Below are positions 17,650-26,907 of a DNA stretch of 64,000 bases, one piece after another. The notes below the pieces were generated by a model. The model searched no databases. It was not told the DNA's origin and saw only the letters and a list, made by a program, of their open reading frames with translations. Position numbers and translations under genes: made by a program. This DNA is from Methylobacter luteus IMV-B-3098 (GTDB taxonomy: Bacteria > Pseudomonadota > Gammaproteobacteria > Methylococcales > Methylomonadaceae). The DNA lies in NCBI RefSeq assembly GCF_000427625.1, contig NZ_KE386569.1, forward strand, positions 4,355,173-4,419,172, read 5' to 3'. Position 1 is the first letter of the stretch. Every line of letters begins with the position of its first letter.

Positions 17650-17693
17650 TGCGTCATAGAGAGTCCGGTTGTCATACGCCAACCGGAGAAGGG

Positions 17694-19955
17694 CTAGTAG
17701 GTCAACGTCAGCCCGACGTTGAACGACCGCCCCATGCCGGGCACGGCGGTTCCGGCTATATACTGCCCTGAGACAGGGTGTCTTTCGCCTATGTAAGTAC
17801 CGCCTAACGGCAGGGCGTAGTTCTTATCCAGCACATTGTCTATGCCGGCATCGACGCGCATATGCTTCCAGCTGTAGCTGCTGCGCAGATTCAGCAACGC
17901 AAAACCTGCGGTTTTAGGTTCCAGACGCACGTCCTGCACGTCGTCTTTGGCATCGACGATCTGGGTTTCGATCGTGTTGGACCAGCCACCCAGCTGGTGC
18001 TCCAGAGCGATCAGCGCATTGAACGGCATCTGCTGATACAGATTGCCGCCCGTATCGTTGTTTTGTCCCCGGACATAACTCATGACCGTTCTGCCGGTCA
18101 GCCTGCCGTATCGGCTGGTTTCCAGCAACAATTTCTTGCCGGACACATCGACGCCGAACAGATGCGCTTCAAAGTTGTTCAGTTGCAGCAGATTAAAGCC
18201 CCCGTGCGACGGGCTGGCGCAGGTCAGGCCGTTGGCCGGCTGACACAGTTCGGCATCGATATAATTGTCGACATTGGTGTAAAAAGGCGTGACCTTGACT
18301 TGCCAGTCTTCCTGATTCACGTCATGCCAGTCGGCGGTCGCGCTGATCGTATGAGCGACTTCGGGCTGCAGGTTGATATTGCCCACATAGCCGTTACCGT
18401 CGCCGACCCAATTGTTCATGAACATGTTCATCGGCATGACCATCATGCCCATTCGGGTGCCGCGCGACCAGGCGTAGCGCTCGTACAGGCTTGGCGAGCG
18501 CGTTTTTCTAGCGACACCCAGTTCGTAAGTCTGCATGTCATTGAAGGTATAGCGCGCCAGGGCCGTCCAGTCGATATTGACATCGGTGCGTTTGTGCTTG
18601 GTATTGTTGAAGGCGATGGCGTCCGGAGTGAGCTTGCCATAGTCCACGACCTCGCCGGTATCCATTTCCACGCCGCCCACGCGGATGCCGAGCAGGGTCA
18701 GCCATTGCTGGTTCCAGCGGCCTTCCCATTCGGTGAACACATCCAGCCTGTCGCGCTTGCCTTCAAAGATGTTCCAGAACGGTCCCGGCCCCTGCATCAT
18801 TTTCATCGGATTGGTGCCGATCGGGTCCCACCAGTCATTCAATCGATAGCGCTGATATTCGCTGCCGACGGTCAGCAAATGCCTGTCGGTCACATCGATG
18901 TTGGCTTTGACCATCAAGCCCTGATTGATGCCGTGCGTATCCATGGGCATGGTCCGGCCCGTTTCGCCGCCCTTGTCCTTCAGGAAGTTCATCTTGTGCC
19001 GGGCGTCCTCGTGATAAGCGCGTGTTTCCAGGTTGCCCCAGTCGAACTGGCTTTGGGTGGAGACGTTGGCAAACCAACTGTCATCGCCAGTCATGTCCAT
19101 GCGCACGTTGGGGAAGCCCTGGTAAGGGATATTTTGCTGACCTACCTTAATAACGGCGAGGTGCTTGTCGTTGCGCAAGGCCAATGACAGCGACTGGTTT
19201 TCGGACCGGTAAGCTGATGATCCGACGACGTCCTTGCCGTTGATGCGGTTGACAGTCGTGAAATCGCCGCCGGCTTTGTAGTTACGCGACTGTACCGAAG
19301 AACCCGTGTAAGTCAGCGATGCGTTCTCGTTCGCTATCGAGGCGGAAATGTTGCCGCCGTAAGCGTCGCCGTTGCTGCGGTAAAAGCCTGAAAGCTGGCC
19401 TCTGATTAACGGCATCTCGCCGTCCTCGGCAAACTCGGGATCGGCCGAATTGACGCGAATCGTGCCGCCGATACTGTCGCCGCCCAGGCTCACCGGCGTA
19501 ATGCCGGCCAGTATCTGGGCGCTAAGAACGCTGGAGGGTGCGACATAGGACAGCGCCGGATTCATGTGATTGGCGCAAGCCGAAATCAAATTCATGCCGT
19601 CTACCTGTACGCGCAGGCGGTCATCGGCCATGCCATGCAGAATGGGGCGACTGGAAATACCGCCGCCGCCCGAAAGGCTCATGCCGGGCACATCGCTGAA
19701 CATTTTGGCCGTGTCGCTGATAGCCGTTCTGGACAGCGCTATCCTGGAATGGTCGAGATAAGAGCCGAATGGCACATCGATATTGGAGGATTGGCCTTTG
19801 ATGATCATCGTGTCCAGAATCGTGGCATCGTCGGCGCTTTGCGCATGGTCTTCCTTCTGGCTGGCGTTGATGTCGGATCTATCTGTGGTTACAGGTTCGG
19901 CAGCAATCCCGCTTCCTAAATAACTGGCTCCCAATAAGAGTAAGTACTTCTTCAT
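17694..19955 (-). CDS. oprC: TonB-dependent copper receptor, OprC/NosA type
   Basis: This 753-residue outer-membrane receptor has a signal peptide (ends AAE, about residue 19), a plug domain (about 60-175, with GMADDRLRVQVDGMNLISAC) and a 22-strand barrel ending GRSFNVGLTLTY. The copper site described for OprC is CxxxM plus HxM. Here Cys127-x3-Met131 (CANHM) and His320-x-Met322 (HKM) match both halves. It would import copper across the outer membrane with TonB energy, which fits an organism with a high copper demand. The gene is monocistronic. A tandem 22-bp repeat 129-172 bases upstream may be its operator. Confidence 0.9.
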   Translation of the reverse strand: MKKYLLLLGASYLGSGIAAEPVTTDRSDINASQKEDHAQSADDATILDTMIIKGQSSNIDVPFGSYLDHSRIALSRTAISDTAKMFSDVPGMSLSGGGGISSRPILHGMADDRLRVQVDGMNLISACANHMNPALSYVAPSSVLSAQILAGITPVSLGGDSIGGTIRVNSADPEFAEDGEMPLIRGQLSGFYRSNGDAYGGNISASIANENASLTYTGSSVQSRNYKAGGDFTTVNRINGKDVVGSSAYRSENQSLSLALRNDKHLAVIKVGQQNIPYQGFPNVRMDMTGDDSWFANVSTQSQFDWGNLETRAYHEDARHKMNFLKDKGGETGRTMPMDTHGINQGLMVKANIDVTDRHLLTVGSEYQRYRLNDWWDPIGTNPMKMMQGPGPFWNIFEGKRDRLDVFTEWEGRWNQQWLTLLGIRVGGVEMDTGEVVDYGKLTPDAIAFNNTKHKRTDVNIDWTALARYTFNDMQTYELGVARKTRSPSLYERYAWSRGTRMGMMVMPMNMFMNNWVGDGNGYVGNINLQPEVAHTISATADWHDVNQEDWQVKVTPFYTNVDNYIDAELCQPANGLTCASPSHGGFNLLQLNNFEAHLFGVDVSGKKLLLETSRYGRLTGRTVMSYVRGQNNDTGGNLYQQMPFNALIALEHQLGGWSNTIETQIVDAKDDVQDVRLEPKTAGFALLNLRSSYSWKHMRVDAGIDNVLDKNYALPLGGTYIGERHPVSGQYIAGTAVPGMGRSFNVGLTLTY

Positions 19956-20083
19956 TATTTTACTTATTTATTAGTTAATAACTTTCTAATAATAAGCATT
20001 TTTCATGCCTAATACTTAACAAGGCGCCAGGCCTTGCTCATCCAAAGAAAATGAGGATTGTTGCTAAAAATGTAATTAATGAC

Positions 20084-20127
20084 TTACTAGAGTGTGGGAA
20101 ATAACCTACTTTAGTGTGTTAAATAAC
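20084..20127. promoter_or_regulatory. Tandem 22-bp direct repeat upstream of the copper receptor
   Basis: Two adjacent 22-base units, TTACTAGAGTGTGGGAAATAAC and CTACTTTAGTGTGTTAAATAAC, agree at 17 of 22 positions. The period of two helical turns puts them on one face of the DNA, as expected for a cooperatively bound regulator. They lie in the 450-base gene-free stretch 19956-20408, in which I see no other convincing feature. Confidence 0.5.
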
Positions 20128-20408
20128 ATAGTTTAATTATTTTCAAGTAAAGTCCAGGCAGATGCCGGGTAATGTTTTAACAAAAATATATATTGATCTG
20201 CTTCAAGAAGAGGCTTTAAAGATCTGCCGGCGGGCAGGATTTTATGACGGGAAATATCAACAACAATCGTGTCGATTCAGATTGATGGCTTTGGCAGGGC
20301 AGGGAGAGGAAAAGGCCAGAAGTAGGACTACACCGTATGTTTAATCAAAAGATCAGCCTCGTTATTTGAAGCCGGTGAATAATAAAAGCGTCCCTGCGAA
20401 CAATCCTG

Positions 20409-20846
20409 TTAAAAAAGCTCCAATGCCAGCATCAGCGCATCTTCGCGGCCATTTTCAGCCGGGTAGTAGCCTTTCCTGATGCCTATTTCGTTGAAGCCAA
20501 TGTTTTCGTAAAGGGCAATGGCGACTGTGTTGGAAGGCCGGACTTCCAGAAAAACGGTTTCGGCCCGACCTCTTGCTGATTCAATCAGATTTTCCAGCAA
20601 TTTCCGGCCGATGCCTTGGCCTTGCTCGGCAGGGTCCACGCAAAGATTTAAGACATGCGCCTCGCCGACGGCGATGGAAGCAATGCAATAACCCAGCACT
20701 TTATCCCGCTCTTCACAGACCCAACAATCATAGCGCGCTTTCAGGCAATCCCTGAAAATGTCTTCGCCCCACGGGAATTGATAACCTTTTTTTTCGATCG
20801 CCGCCACGCTGGGCAGATCGGACATCGTCATTCTTCTAATCCGCAT
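20409..20846 (-). CDS. rimI: GNAT acetyltransferase, ribosomal protein S18 alanine acetyltransferase-like
   Basis: RimI acetylates the N-terminal alanine of ribosomal protein S18. The 145-residue product has the GNAT core: LNLCVDPAEQGQGIGRKLLE gives the acetyl-CoA loop (QGQGIG), and VFLEVRPSNTVAIALYENIGF is typical of RimI. I chose the ATG at 20846, with AAGGG 5 bases upstream, because MRIRRMTMSDLPSVAAIEKK matches family starts. A longer frame from 20954 overlaps the stop of the glycosylase gene upstream by 4 bases and would add 36 residues. Confidence 0.87.
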   Translation of the reverse strand: MRIRRMTMSDLPSVAAIEKKGYQFPWGEDIFRDCLKARYDCWVCEERDKVLGYCIASIAVGEAHVLNLCVDPAEQGQGIGRKLLENLIESARGRAETVFLEVRPSNTVAIALYENIGFNEIGIRKGYYPAENGREDALMLALELF

Positions 20847-20950
20847 CAGATCCCTTCTACTCATGGAATCAGGAAATACCTTGGCATAGAATTCCCTATC
20901 CGCATCATAAACCAACCAACTTTTTATCTTCTCTAACATTACCCGCATAA

Positions 20951-21667
20951 TCAACCTTCTGTGTACGTCTTCATCGCCAACTGTAAATCCATCCAGGCTT
21001 TGCGCTTTTCCTGTAGTGAACGCAATAAATAGGCCGGATGATAAACCACAACGACCGGCGTTTCATCTAAAGTATGCACTTTGTTTCTGAGCTTGGCTAA
21101 TGGGGCCTCAGTCTTTAACAGAGACTGCGCGGCAATGCGCCCTACAGCCAAGATGATCTTGGGTTGAACCAGCGCTAGTTGCCGTTGCAGATACGCATGA
21201 CAGGCTTCAATTTCGTCTGCTTTGGGGTCGCGATTGTCGGGCGGCCTGCATTTCAAAATATTGGCGATGAAGACGTCCTCCCGGGCCAGGCCCAACGCTC
21301 GAAGCATTTCCGTTAGCAGTTGCCCGGCCTTGCCGACAAACGGCTGGCCTTGCAGGTCCTCGCTTTGCCCCGGCGCTTCGCCGATCACCAGCCAGTCAGC
21401 CTGTTTATTGCCGGTGCCGAAAACCGTCTGCGTGCGCGTCTCGCACAAAACGCATTTTCGGCATACCGCCACTTCGGCTTGCAGCGATTCCCAATTATCC
21501 GGATCGGCTGGCGTTGGCTCGTATTCGGACGGCGCCGATGCAGCAATAGCCGGCGCTACGCTATCAGCAAGCGGCAGCAATCTCTGGTCAGACGCGGGCG
21601 CGGCGATGGGCACCCATACATCGATGCCCATCGCCTCCAGGTATTGCAAACGCAGCGCGTTATCCAT
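20951..21667 (-). CDS. Uracil-DNA glycosylase, family 4 (Fe-S)
   Basis: This enzyme removes uracil from DNA. After a variable N-terminus of about 65 residues come the Fe-S ligands Cys72-x2-Cys75 (KCVLCETRTQ), then Cys140 and Cys156, with the same 16-residue spacing as in thermophilic family-4 enzymes. The catalytic motif VIGEAPGQSEDLQGQPFVGK (94-113) and the C-terminal VYHPAYLLR complete the set. It is translationally coupled to rimI downstream. The N-terminal extension rich in Ala and Pro is typical of proteobacterial members. Confidence 0.93.
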   Translation of the reverse strand: MDNALRLQYLEAMGIDVWVPIAAPASDQRLLPLADSVAPAIAASAPSEYEPTPADPDNWESLQAEVAVCRKCVLCETRTQTVFGTGNKQADWLVIGEAPGQSEDLQGQPFVGKAGQLLTEMLRALGLAREDVFIANILKCRPPDNRDPKADEIEACHAYLQRQLALVQPKIILAVGRIAAQSLLKTEAPLAKLRNKVHTLDETPVVVVYHPAYLLRSLQEKRKAWMDLQLAMKTYTEG

Positions 21668-21686
21668 GATGTCTTATCAGCAAAGG

Positions 21687-23231
21687 CTAAACATCGCCTT
21701 TTTGCGGATGCCGGCGTTGATCCGGCGTCTGCAGCTTGTTGATGGCGTTGACATAGGCTTTCGCCGAAGCAATGACGATGTCGGTATCGGCGCCCAGGCC
21801 ATTGACGATGCGGCCTGCTTTTTCAAGGCGTACCGTGACTTCGCCCTGGGCATCGGTGCCGTTGGTAATATTGTTGACCGAATAAAGCTCCAGCGAAGCG
21901 TCGGACTTCACCAGCTTCTCGATGGCTTTAAGGCTGGCGTCGACAGCGCCGCCGCCATTGGCGTTGCCCATGACTTCCTGGCTGCCGATGCGCAAGGTGA
22001 CCGTGGCGTTAGGGATTTCGCCGGTTTCGGAACAGACCTTCAGCGCGATCAATTTGACATGTTCGTCTTCAGACTCGAAACCGACCTCCGATATCAACGC
22101 CTGCAGGTCTTCATCGAAAATGTCGTGTTTTTTATCGGCCAGTTGCTTGAAGCGGAAAAAGGCATCGTTCAACTCTTCTTCGGAAGCGAATTCAAAACCC
22201 AGTTCGGTCATGCGGCTTTTGAACGCATTGCGGCCGGAATGCTTGCCCATGACCATGCGGTTGGCTGTCCAGCCGACATCCTCGGCGCGCATGATTTCAT
22301 AAGTCTCGCGGCTTTTCAGCACGCCGTCCTGGTGAATGCCGGATTCGTGCGCAAAGGCATTGGCGCCCACGATGGCCTTGTTGGGCTGCACGGGGAAGCC
22401 GGTAATCGACGAGACCAGCTTTGAACAGGTGACGATCTCGCGCGTATCGATGCCTGTCTGACACCCAAACACATCCTGACGCGTGCGGACCGCCATGACG
22501 ACTTCTTCCAGCGAAGCATTGCCGGCGCGTTCGCCCAGGCCGTTGATCGTGCATTCAATCTGGCGCGCGCCGTTCATGACCGCAGACAGGGAGTTGGCGA
22601 CGGCCAGTCCCAGGTCGTTATGGCAATGGACCGAGAAAACAGCCTTGTCAGAATTCGGGATGCGCCGGATCAGATTAGAGATCGTCTCGCCGAACTGTTG
22701 CGGAATGCTGTAACCGACCGTATCGGGGATATTCAGCGTCGTGGCGCCGGCATCGATGACGGCCTCAAAAATACGGCACAGAAAGTCCTCTTCCGAACGT
22801 CCGGCATCTTCGGCCGAAAATTCGACATCATCGGTATACTGCCGAGCGCGTTTTACGGCTCTGACGGCATACTCGATCACTTGCTCCGGCTGCATCTGCA
22901 GTTTCATCTGCATGTGGATCGGCGAGGTGGCGATGAAAGTATGGATACGTGACCGGCTGGCGCCCTTAAGCGCCTCGCCGGCGCGATCGATATCCTTGTC
23001 CAGCGCCCTGGCCAAGCCGCACACGATGCTATCTTTAACGGCTTTGGCTACAGCTTGGACGGCTTCGAAGTCGCCAATACTGGCAATGGGGAATCCTGCC
23101 TCGATCACGTCTACTCTCAAACGCTCCAGCGCCTTGCCAATCCTGACTTTCTCATCCCGCGTCATCGAGGCGCCGGGGCTTTGTTCGCCATCGCGCAAGG
23201 TGGTATCGAATATAATTAACTTGTCTTTCAT
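21687..23231 (-). CDS. leuA: 2-Isopropylmalate synthase
   Basis: LeuA condenses acetyl-CoA with 2-oxoisovalerate in the first step of leucine synthesis. The protein begins [20 protein letters not shown], the family signature, followed by the TIM-barrel metal motif [13 protein letters not shown], and ends with the regulatory allosteric domain. I chose the ATG at 23231 because GGAG lies 5 bases before it; an in-frame ATG at 23246 adds five residues. The length of 514 residues matches the family. No other leu genes are nearby and I saw no leader-peptide attenuator in 23250-23475. Confidence 0.96.
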   Translation of the reverse strand: MKDKLIIFDTTLRDGEQSPGASMTRDEKVRIGKALERLRVDVIEAGFPIASIGDFEAVQAVAKAVKDSIVCGLARALDKDIDRAGEALKGASRSRIHTFIATSPIHMQMKLQMQPEQVIEYAVRAVKRARQYTDDVEFSAEDAGRSEEDFLCRIFEAVIDAGATTLNIPDTVGYSIPQQFGETISNLIRRIPNSDKAVFSVHCHNDLGLAVANSLSAVMNGARQIECTINGLGERAGNASLEEVVMAVRTRQDVFGCQTGIDTREIVTCSKLVSSITGFPVQPNKAIVGANAFAHESGIHQDGVLKSRETYEIMRAEDVGWTANRMVMGKHSGRNAFKSRMTELGFEFASEEELNDAFFRFKQLADKKHDIFDEDLQALISEVGFESEDEHVKLIALKVCSETGEIPNATVTLRIGSQEVMGNANGGGAVDASLKAIEKLVKSDASLELYSVNNITNGTDAQGEVTVRLEKAGRIVNGLGADTDIVIASAKAYVNAINKLQTPDQRRHPQKGDV

Positions 23232-23475
23232 AGGGGCTCCATGCATGGAGAACTATCAACGCTTCCGTTGATAGCGATTAGTAAAGGGGGTTCAAATAAA
23301 GCAAGAGAGAAGAATGCGCCCGTCAGGGCAGGAATCTTAAAGATAGACACGGCAATGCGCGCAGCCCTGACCCGACAGACAGGGCGCTGGTAAAAACGTT
23401 TTTAAAAGGCATAACGGACTGGATGGACATGATAATGACTATACGCGAATGACAGTGGGCTCTCAAGCGGATTTT

Positions 23476-24228
23476 TCAAGGCTTGCGCCCCTGTAACCGG
23501 CGTTTGCGCATGACCAGTGTAATGACCGGCCCTGAAATCGCATACGCCAAAAACAAGGCAAATAGCATAATTTGCGGCTGTGCCATAACGAAAGCAATGC
23601 CCAGCATGACGGCAATAGCCATGACAAAAGGCACTTTGCCTTTCAAATCGATTTCCTTGAAACTGGAATAGCGGAAGTTGCTGACCATCAGCAGCCCCGT
23701 ACTGATCGTCAACACAATCGCGACATATTTAAGTACTTCAACGTCGTAGCCATATTCCAGACAAATCCAGATAAAGCCGGCCGGAATAGCGGCCGCGGCG
23801 GGGCTGGGCAACCCTTGAAAATAGCGTTTGTCGGCAGACTCGACCTGGGTGTTGAAACGCGCCAGCCTCAAAGCGCCGCCGGCCATATGGACGAAGGCCG
23901 CGAACAGGCCCAGTTTGCCGAGGCTGGAAAAAGCCCACAGATACATGACCAGGGCGGGTGCCACACCGAACGAAACCATGTCTGACAGACTGTCGTACTG
24001 CACGCCGAATTCGCTCTGCGTATTGGTCAGGCGCGCCACGCGGCCGTCGAGCCCGTCCAGCACCATCGCGACAAAAATCGACACGGCTGCGGTTTCGTAC
24101 CGGCCGCCCATCGCCGAGGTAATGGCATAGAAACCGGCAAACATGGCTCCCGTGGTGAACAGATTAGGCAACAGGTAAATGCCACGGCGGCGGCGAGTAG
24201 GGCGCTTTTCAGGGGTCATAAAGTTCAA
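23476..24228 (-). CDS. pssA: CDP-diacylglycerol-serine O-phosphatidyltransferase
   Basis: PssA makes phosphatidylserine, the precursor of phosphatidylethanolamine, in the inner membrane. The 250-residue protein has several membrane helices and the CDP-alcohol phosphotransferase signature DGLDGRVARLTNTQSEFGVQ followed by YDSLSD (about 60-86), matching D-G-x2-A-R-x8-G-x3-D-x3-D. It starts with a basic leader RPTRRRRG. Met4 is an alternative start. The gene stands alone, leftward, some 230 bases upstream of leuA. Confidence 0.94.
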   Translation of the reverse strand: MNFMTPEKRPTRRRRGIYLLPNLFTTGAMFAGFYAITSAMGGRYETAAVSIFVAMVLDGLDGRVARLTNTQSEFGVQYDSLSDMVSFGVAPALVMYLWAFSSLGKLGLFAAFVHMAGGALRLARFNTQVESADKRYFQGLPSPAAAAIPAGFIWICLEYGYDVEVLKYVAIVLTISTGLLMVSNFRYSSFKEIDLKGKVPFVMAIAVMLGIAFVMAQPQIMLFALFLAYAISGPVITLVMRKRRLQGRKP

Positions 24229-24407
24229 TCAGTCCTTGCTTTGTATGTAAATAAAAAACAGTGCGCCGAATTATACAATGAGCCTACCGGCGGGGCATAA
24301 ATTAATAACCGATGCTGGGCAATAATTCAGTACATTCAAGCCCGACATTATCGATCAGTAGCGTGACAATTTTGAGTCTGTTTTCTTATTGAACATCAGG
24401 CGTTATT

Positions 24408-25055
24408 TTAATCTCCATATTTTGGCCGACCGCTGAGTTCAATAGGTATCACGCAGGAATAACCCATGGGCCTTTTGGCCAGGTATTGCTGATGATAATC
24501 CTCGGCGTAATAGAATTCGCCGGCCGGCAGGATCTCTGTCGTTATTTCCCTGAGCCCCGCCTCGGAGAGCCGCTGCTGATAATGGACTCTCGATGTGAGC
24601 GCTTCTTCGAACTGCTCCTGCGTATAGGTGTAAATGCCTGAGCGGTATTGCGTGCCGACATCAGGGCCTTGCCGCATGCCCAGGGTCGGATCGTGGGCTT
24701 CCCAGAACAGCCGCAGCAGTTCGCCGTAGGACGTCAAGGCCGGATCGTAAATAACTTTCACCACTTCGGCATGCCCGGTCAGCCCCGAGCAGACTTCCTC
24801 GTAAGTCGGGTTGGGCGTGTAGCCGCCACTGTAGCCGACGGCCGTGCTGTATATGTGCGGATATTCCCAGAATTTTCGTTCGGCGCCCCAAAAGCAGCCC
24901 AGGCCGAACAAGGCCTGTTCCATGCCAGGCGGGAATGGCGGCAAAATCGGATTGCCGGTAATGAAATGCCGGTTGGTGACGGGCATGGGCGTATCGCGGC
25001 CGGGCAGTGCGTCCGTCGGGTCTGGCAGTACGAGCTTTTTTGATGAGATAATCAT
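24408..25055 (-). CDS. msrA: Peptide methionine-S-sulfoxide reductase MsrA
   Basis: MsrA repairs oxidised methionine. The chosen ATG at 25055 has AAGGG 8 bases before it and gives 215 residues; a frame from 25097 would add 14. The catalytic motif is [13 protein letters not shown] with Cys54, and [20 protein letters not shown] (about 75-94) holds a further family signature. The C-terminal part [14 protein letters not shown] contains a possible resolving Cys. It is divergent from hslO, another oxidative-stress protein, with about 95 bases between the two starts. Confidence 0.94.
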   Translation of the reverse strand: MIISSKKLVLPDPTDALPGRDTPMPVTNRHFITGNPILPPFPPGMEQALFGLGCFWGAERKFWEYPHIYSTAVGYSGGYTPNPTYEEVCSGLTGHAEVVKVIYDPALTSYGELLRLFWEAHDPTLGMRQGPDVGTQYRSGIYTYTQEQFEEALTSRVHYQQRLSEAGLREITTEILPAGEFYYAEDYHQQYLAKRPMGYSCVIPIELSGRPKYGD

Positions 25056-25150
25056 AGCTATAGCCCTTCGTAGGTGGATTAGGAACTGTTTGAACACAGG
25101 TTACTCTGATCTGAAATGAGAATAAAGCGCATACAATTAATGGGAGAATC

Positions 25151-26020
25151 ATGATAGAGCAAGACGTTTTACGCCGTTTTTTATTTGAAGAGCTGGGCGT
25201 TCGTGGTGAATGGGTCAAGCTGGGAGCCAGCTGGCAGGCGGCGAAGAAGCATCAGCGAGGCCCTTTTAACGTAATGCAACAGTTGGGGCAAGCCTTGGCC
25301 GCTGTCACGATGCTGTCCGCGACTATCAAATTCAAAGGTTCGATGATATTGCAGGCACAGGGCGACGGCGATCTGAGAACGCTGGTTGCGCAGTGCACGC
25401 ATGATCGCAAAATAAGGGGGCTGGCAAGAAGCGCCGACATGGTAACGGGCGGTTCGCTGGAGCAGATGTTCGGACACGGGCGTCTGGTATTGACCATAGA
25501 GCCTGAAAATTCCGATCCTTATCAAGGCATTGTGCCATTGCAGGGCACAGGGCTCGCAAATGCCCTGGAAACCTATTTTACGCAATCGGAGCAACTGCGT
25601 ACGCGCTTGTGGCTGTTTGCCAGTGACACACAGGCGGTCGGTTTAATGTTGCAGGAATTGCCGGCGCAGCAAAATTATCGGGCCGACTGGGACCACATCG
25701 AGATGCTGGCAAACACCGTGACTGAGCAGGAGTTAATGACGCTGGATTGCGAACAGATGCTGCATCGCCTGTTTCATGAGGAAAAAGTCAGAATGTTCGA
25801 TCCCGAACCGGTCGAATTCAAATGCGCCTGTTCCCGCGCAAGGCTGGAGCGAACCTTGCTGGCGCTGGGACGGGCGGAGCTGGAAAACATTCTGAAAGAG
25901 CGGGATGTCATCGAAGTCGGTTGCGAATTTTGCAGCGAGCAATATCATTTTGATAAGGTTGACGTGGAAGGCATCCTGTCCCGTGAGATCGTTACGAATG
26001 AATCCGAAACGCGGCATTGA
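25151..26020 (+). CDS. hslO: Redox-activated chaperonin Hsp33
   Basis: Hsp33 is a cytoplasmic holdase switched on when oxidation releases zinc from four cysteines. These are visible as Cys225-x-Cys227 (KCACSRARLERTLLALG) and Cys258-x2-Cys261 (GCEFCSEQYHFD). The 289-residue length is normal. GGGAG-like sequence (GGGAG then AATC) precedes the ATG. Its end overlaps the start of the next lipoprotein gene by 23 bases, and it diverges from msrA, which suits a shared oxidative-stress role. Confidence 0.96.
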   Translation: MIEQDVLRRFLFEELGVRGEWVKLGASWQAAKKHQRGPFNVMQQLGQALAAVTMLSATIKFKGSMILQAQGDGDLRTLVAQCTHDRKIRGLARSADMVTGGSLEQMFGHGRLVLTIEPENSDPYQGIVPLQGTGLANALETYFTQSEQLRTRLWLFASDTQAVGLMLQELPAQQNYRADWDHIEMLANTVTEQELMTLDCEQMLHRLFHEEKVRMFDPEPVEFKCACSRARLERTLLALGRAELENILKERDVIEVGCEFCSEQYHFDKVDVEGILSREIVTNESETRH

Positions 26021-26792
26021 CAGCACTATCAAGCGCGGCCTTCGCATGATCGGCCTGCTGGTGCTGGCCGTTTCACTGACCGGCTGCATTTATTGGGTGC
26101 GAGCCTATCAGACCTATTTGCAAATGGGCGAATTCGACCGCTACTTTACGGTAGTGGCGGCCGATGATTTCACGCTGGAATTCAAAAAGCCGATCATGTA
26201 CAGCCAGGATTTTGTCTCATTGGCCAAGCTGTATCCCAGTGAAAATGATGCTACCTCGGAGGGGCGGCGCTTCCGTTACTGGTTTCGCAAGGTCGACGGC
26301 CATAATCGGCTGGTCAAGCCTGAGGTCAAGTTTTATTCCGAATTGACCTTTAACAGAGAAGATCGCATCTCCTCCTGGTCTTTCTCGCCATTGTTCCTGC
26401 AAATCGCGCCGCCGAAGTTTCTGGAGGTGTCGTTGCGTTCGATCGGCGGCGCTGAAATCGATAAGGAAAAACAGCAGCTGCGGGCCAATACCGATCTGAT
26501 AGATAAAATTTCCGCCGACCTGCCCAAAAAACCGACAGTCATCGCGCACCTGGGCGCGCCGCTGGAAGTGCAGATAGAAAAAGAAAATGAAGTGTATATT
26601 TATCATTTTCTGCTGGAAACCCACGGTATAGAAGAAGGCTATGAAGACCGCGCCTTAAGCGAGGTAAAACTGACTTTCGACAAGTCGACGCAGGAGCTGG
26701 TTAAAATGGCTGGTCGCTTCGCGGGCCTTAAGGTTTCAATCAATTACCGGAAGTTTCTTGATAATGGGAGTGAATCGGCAAAGGCTTCATAA
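25998..26792 (+). CDS. Lipoprotein of unknown function
   Basis: The 264-residue protein begins MNPKRGIDSTIKRGLRMIG and continues into LLVLAVSLTGCIYW, a lipoprotein signal with lipobox LTGC near residue 34. The mature part is mixed alpha/beta without motifs I recognise, and most of it carries even charge. The ATG at 25998 overlaps the hslO coding end, so the two are probably translated together. A longer frame from 25905 would run inside hslO and destroy the signal peptide. Function unknown. Confidence 0.75.
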   Translation: MNPKRGIDSTIKRGLRMIGLLVLAVSLTGCIYWVRAYQTYLQMGEFDRYFTVVAADDFTLEFKKPIMYSQDFVSLAKLYPSENDATSEGRRFRYWFRKVDGHNRLVKPEVKFYSELTFNREDRISSWSFSPLFLQIAPPKFLEVSLRSIGGAEIDKEKQQLRANTDLIDKISADLPKKPTVIAHLGAPLEVQIEKENEVYIYHFLLETHGIEEGYEDRALSEVKLTFDKSTQELVKMAGRFAGLKVSINYRKFLDNGSESAKAS

Positions 26793-26907
26793 TCCGGCAG
26801 AACGCTTGCATCAATGCCTGCCAATTTTTAAAAAACCTTGGCGGCAGGCTGAAATTTTCCGGTGTTACGCATGGGCGGTTTTATGCCTTGGTTGGCCGGT
26901 TCAAGCT

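Noticed and set aside
17862-19187. 441-codon open frame on the + strand
   Set aside because: It is the antisense shadow of the copper receptor gene, which has a signal peptide, plug, copper ligands and barrel end in its own frame.
20162-20344. 60-codon frame in the gap after the copper receptor promoter
   Set aside because: It has no ribosome site or recognisable composition, and the gap contains the operator-like repeat instead.
21222-22424. 400-codon open frame on the + strand
   Set aside because: It lies opposite leuA and the uracil-DNA glycosylase gene and has no protein-like motifs.
26799-26860. Terminator after the lipoprotein gene at 25998
   Set aside because: GCCTGCC and GGCAGGC can pair but the stem is offset and has no T-run after it.
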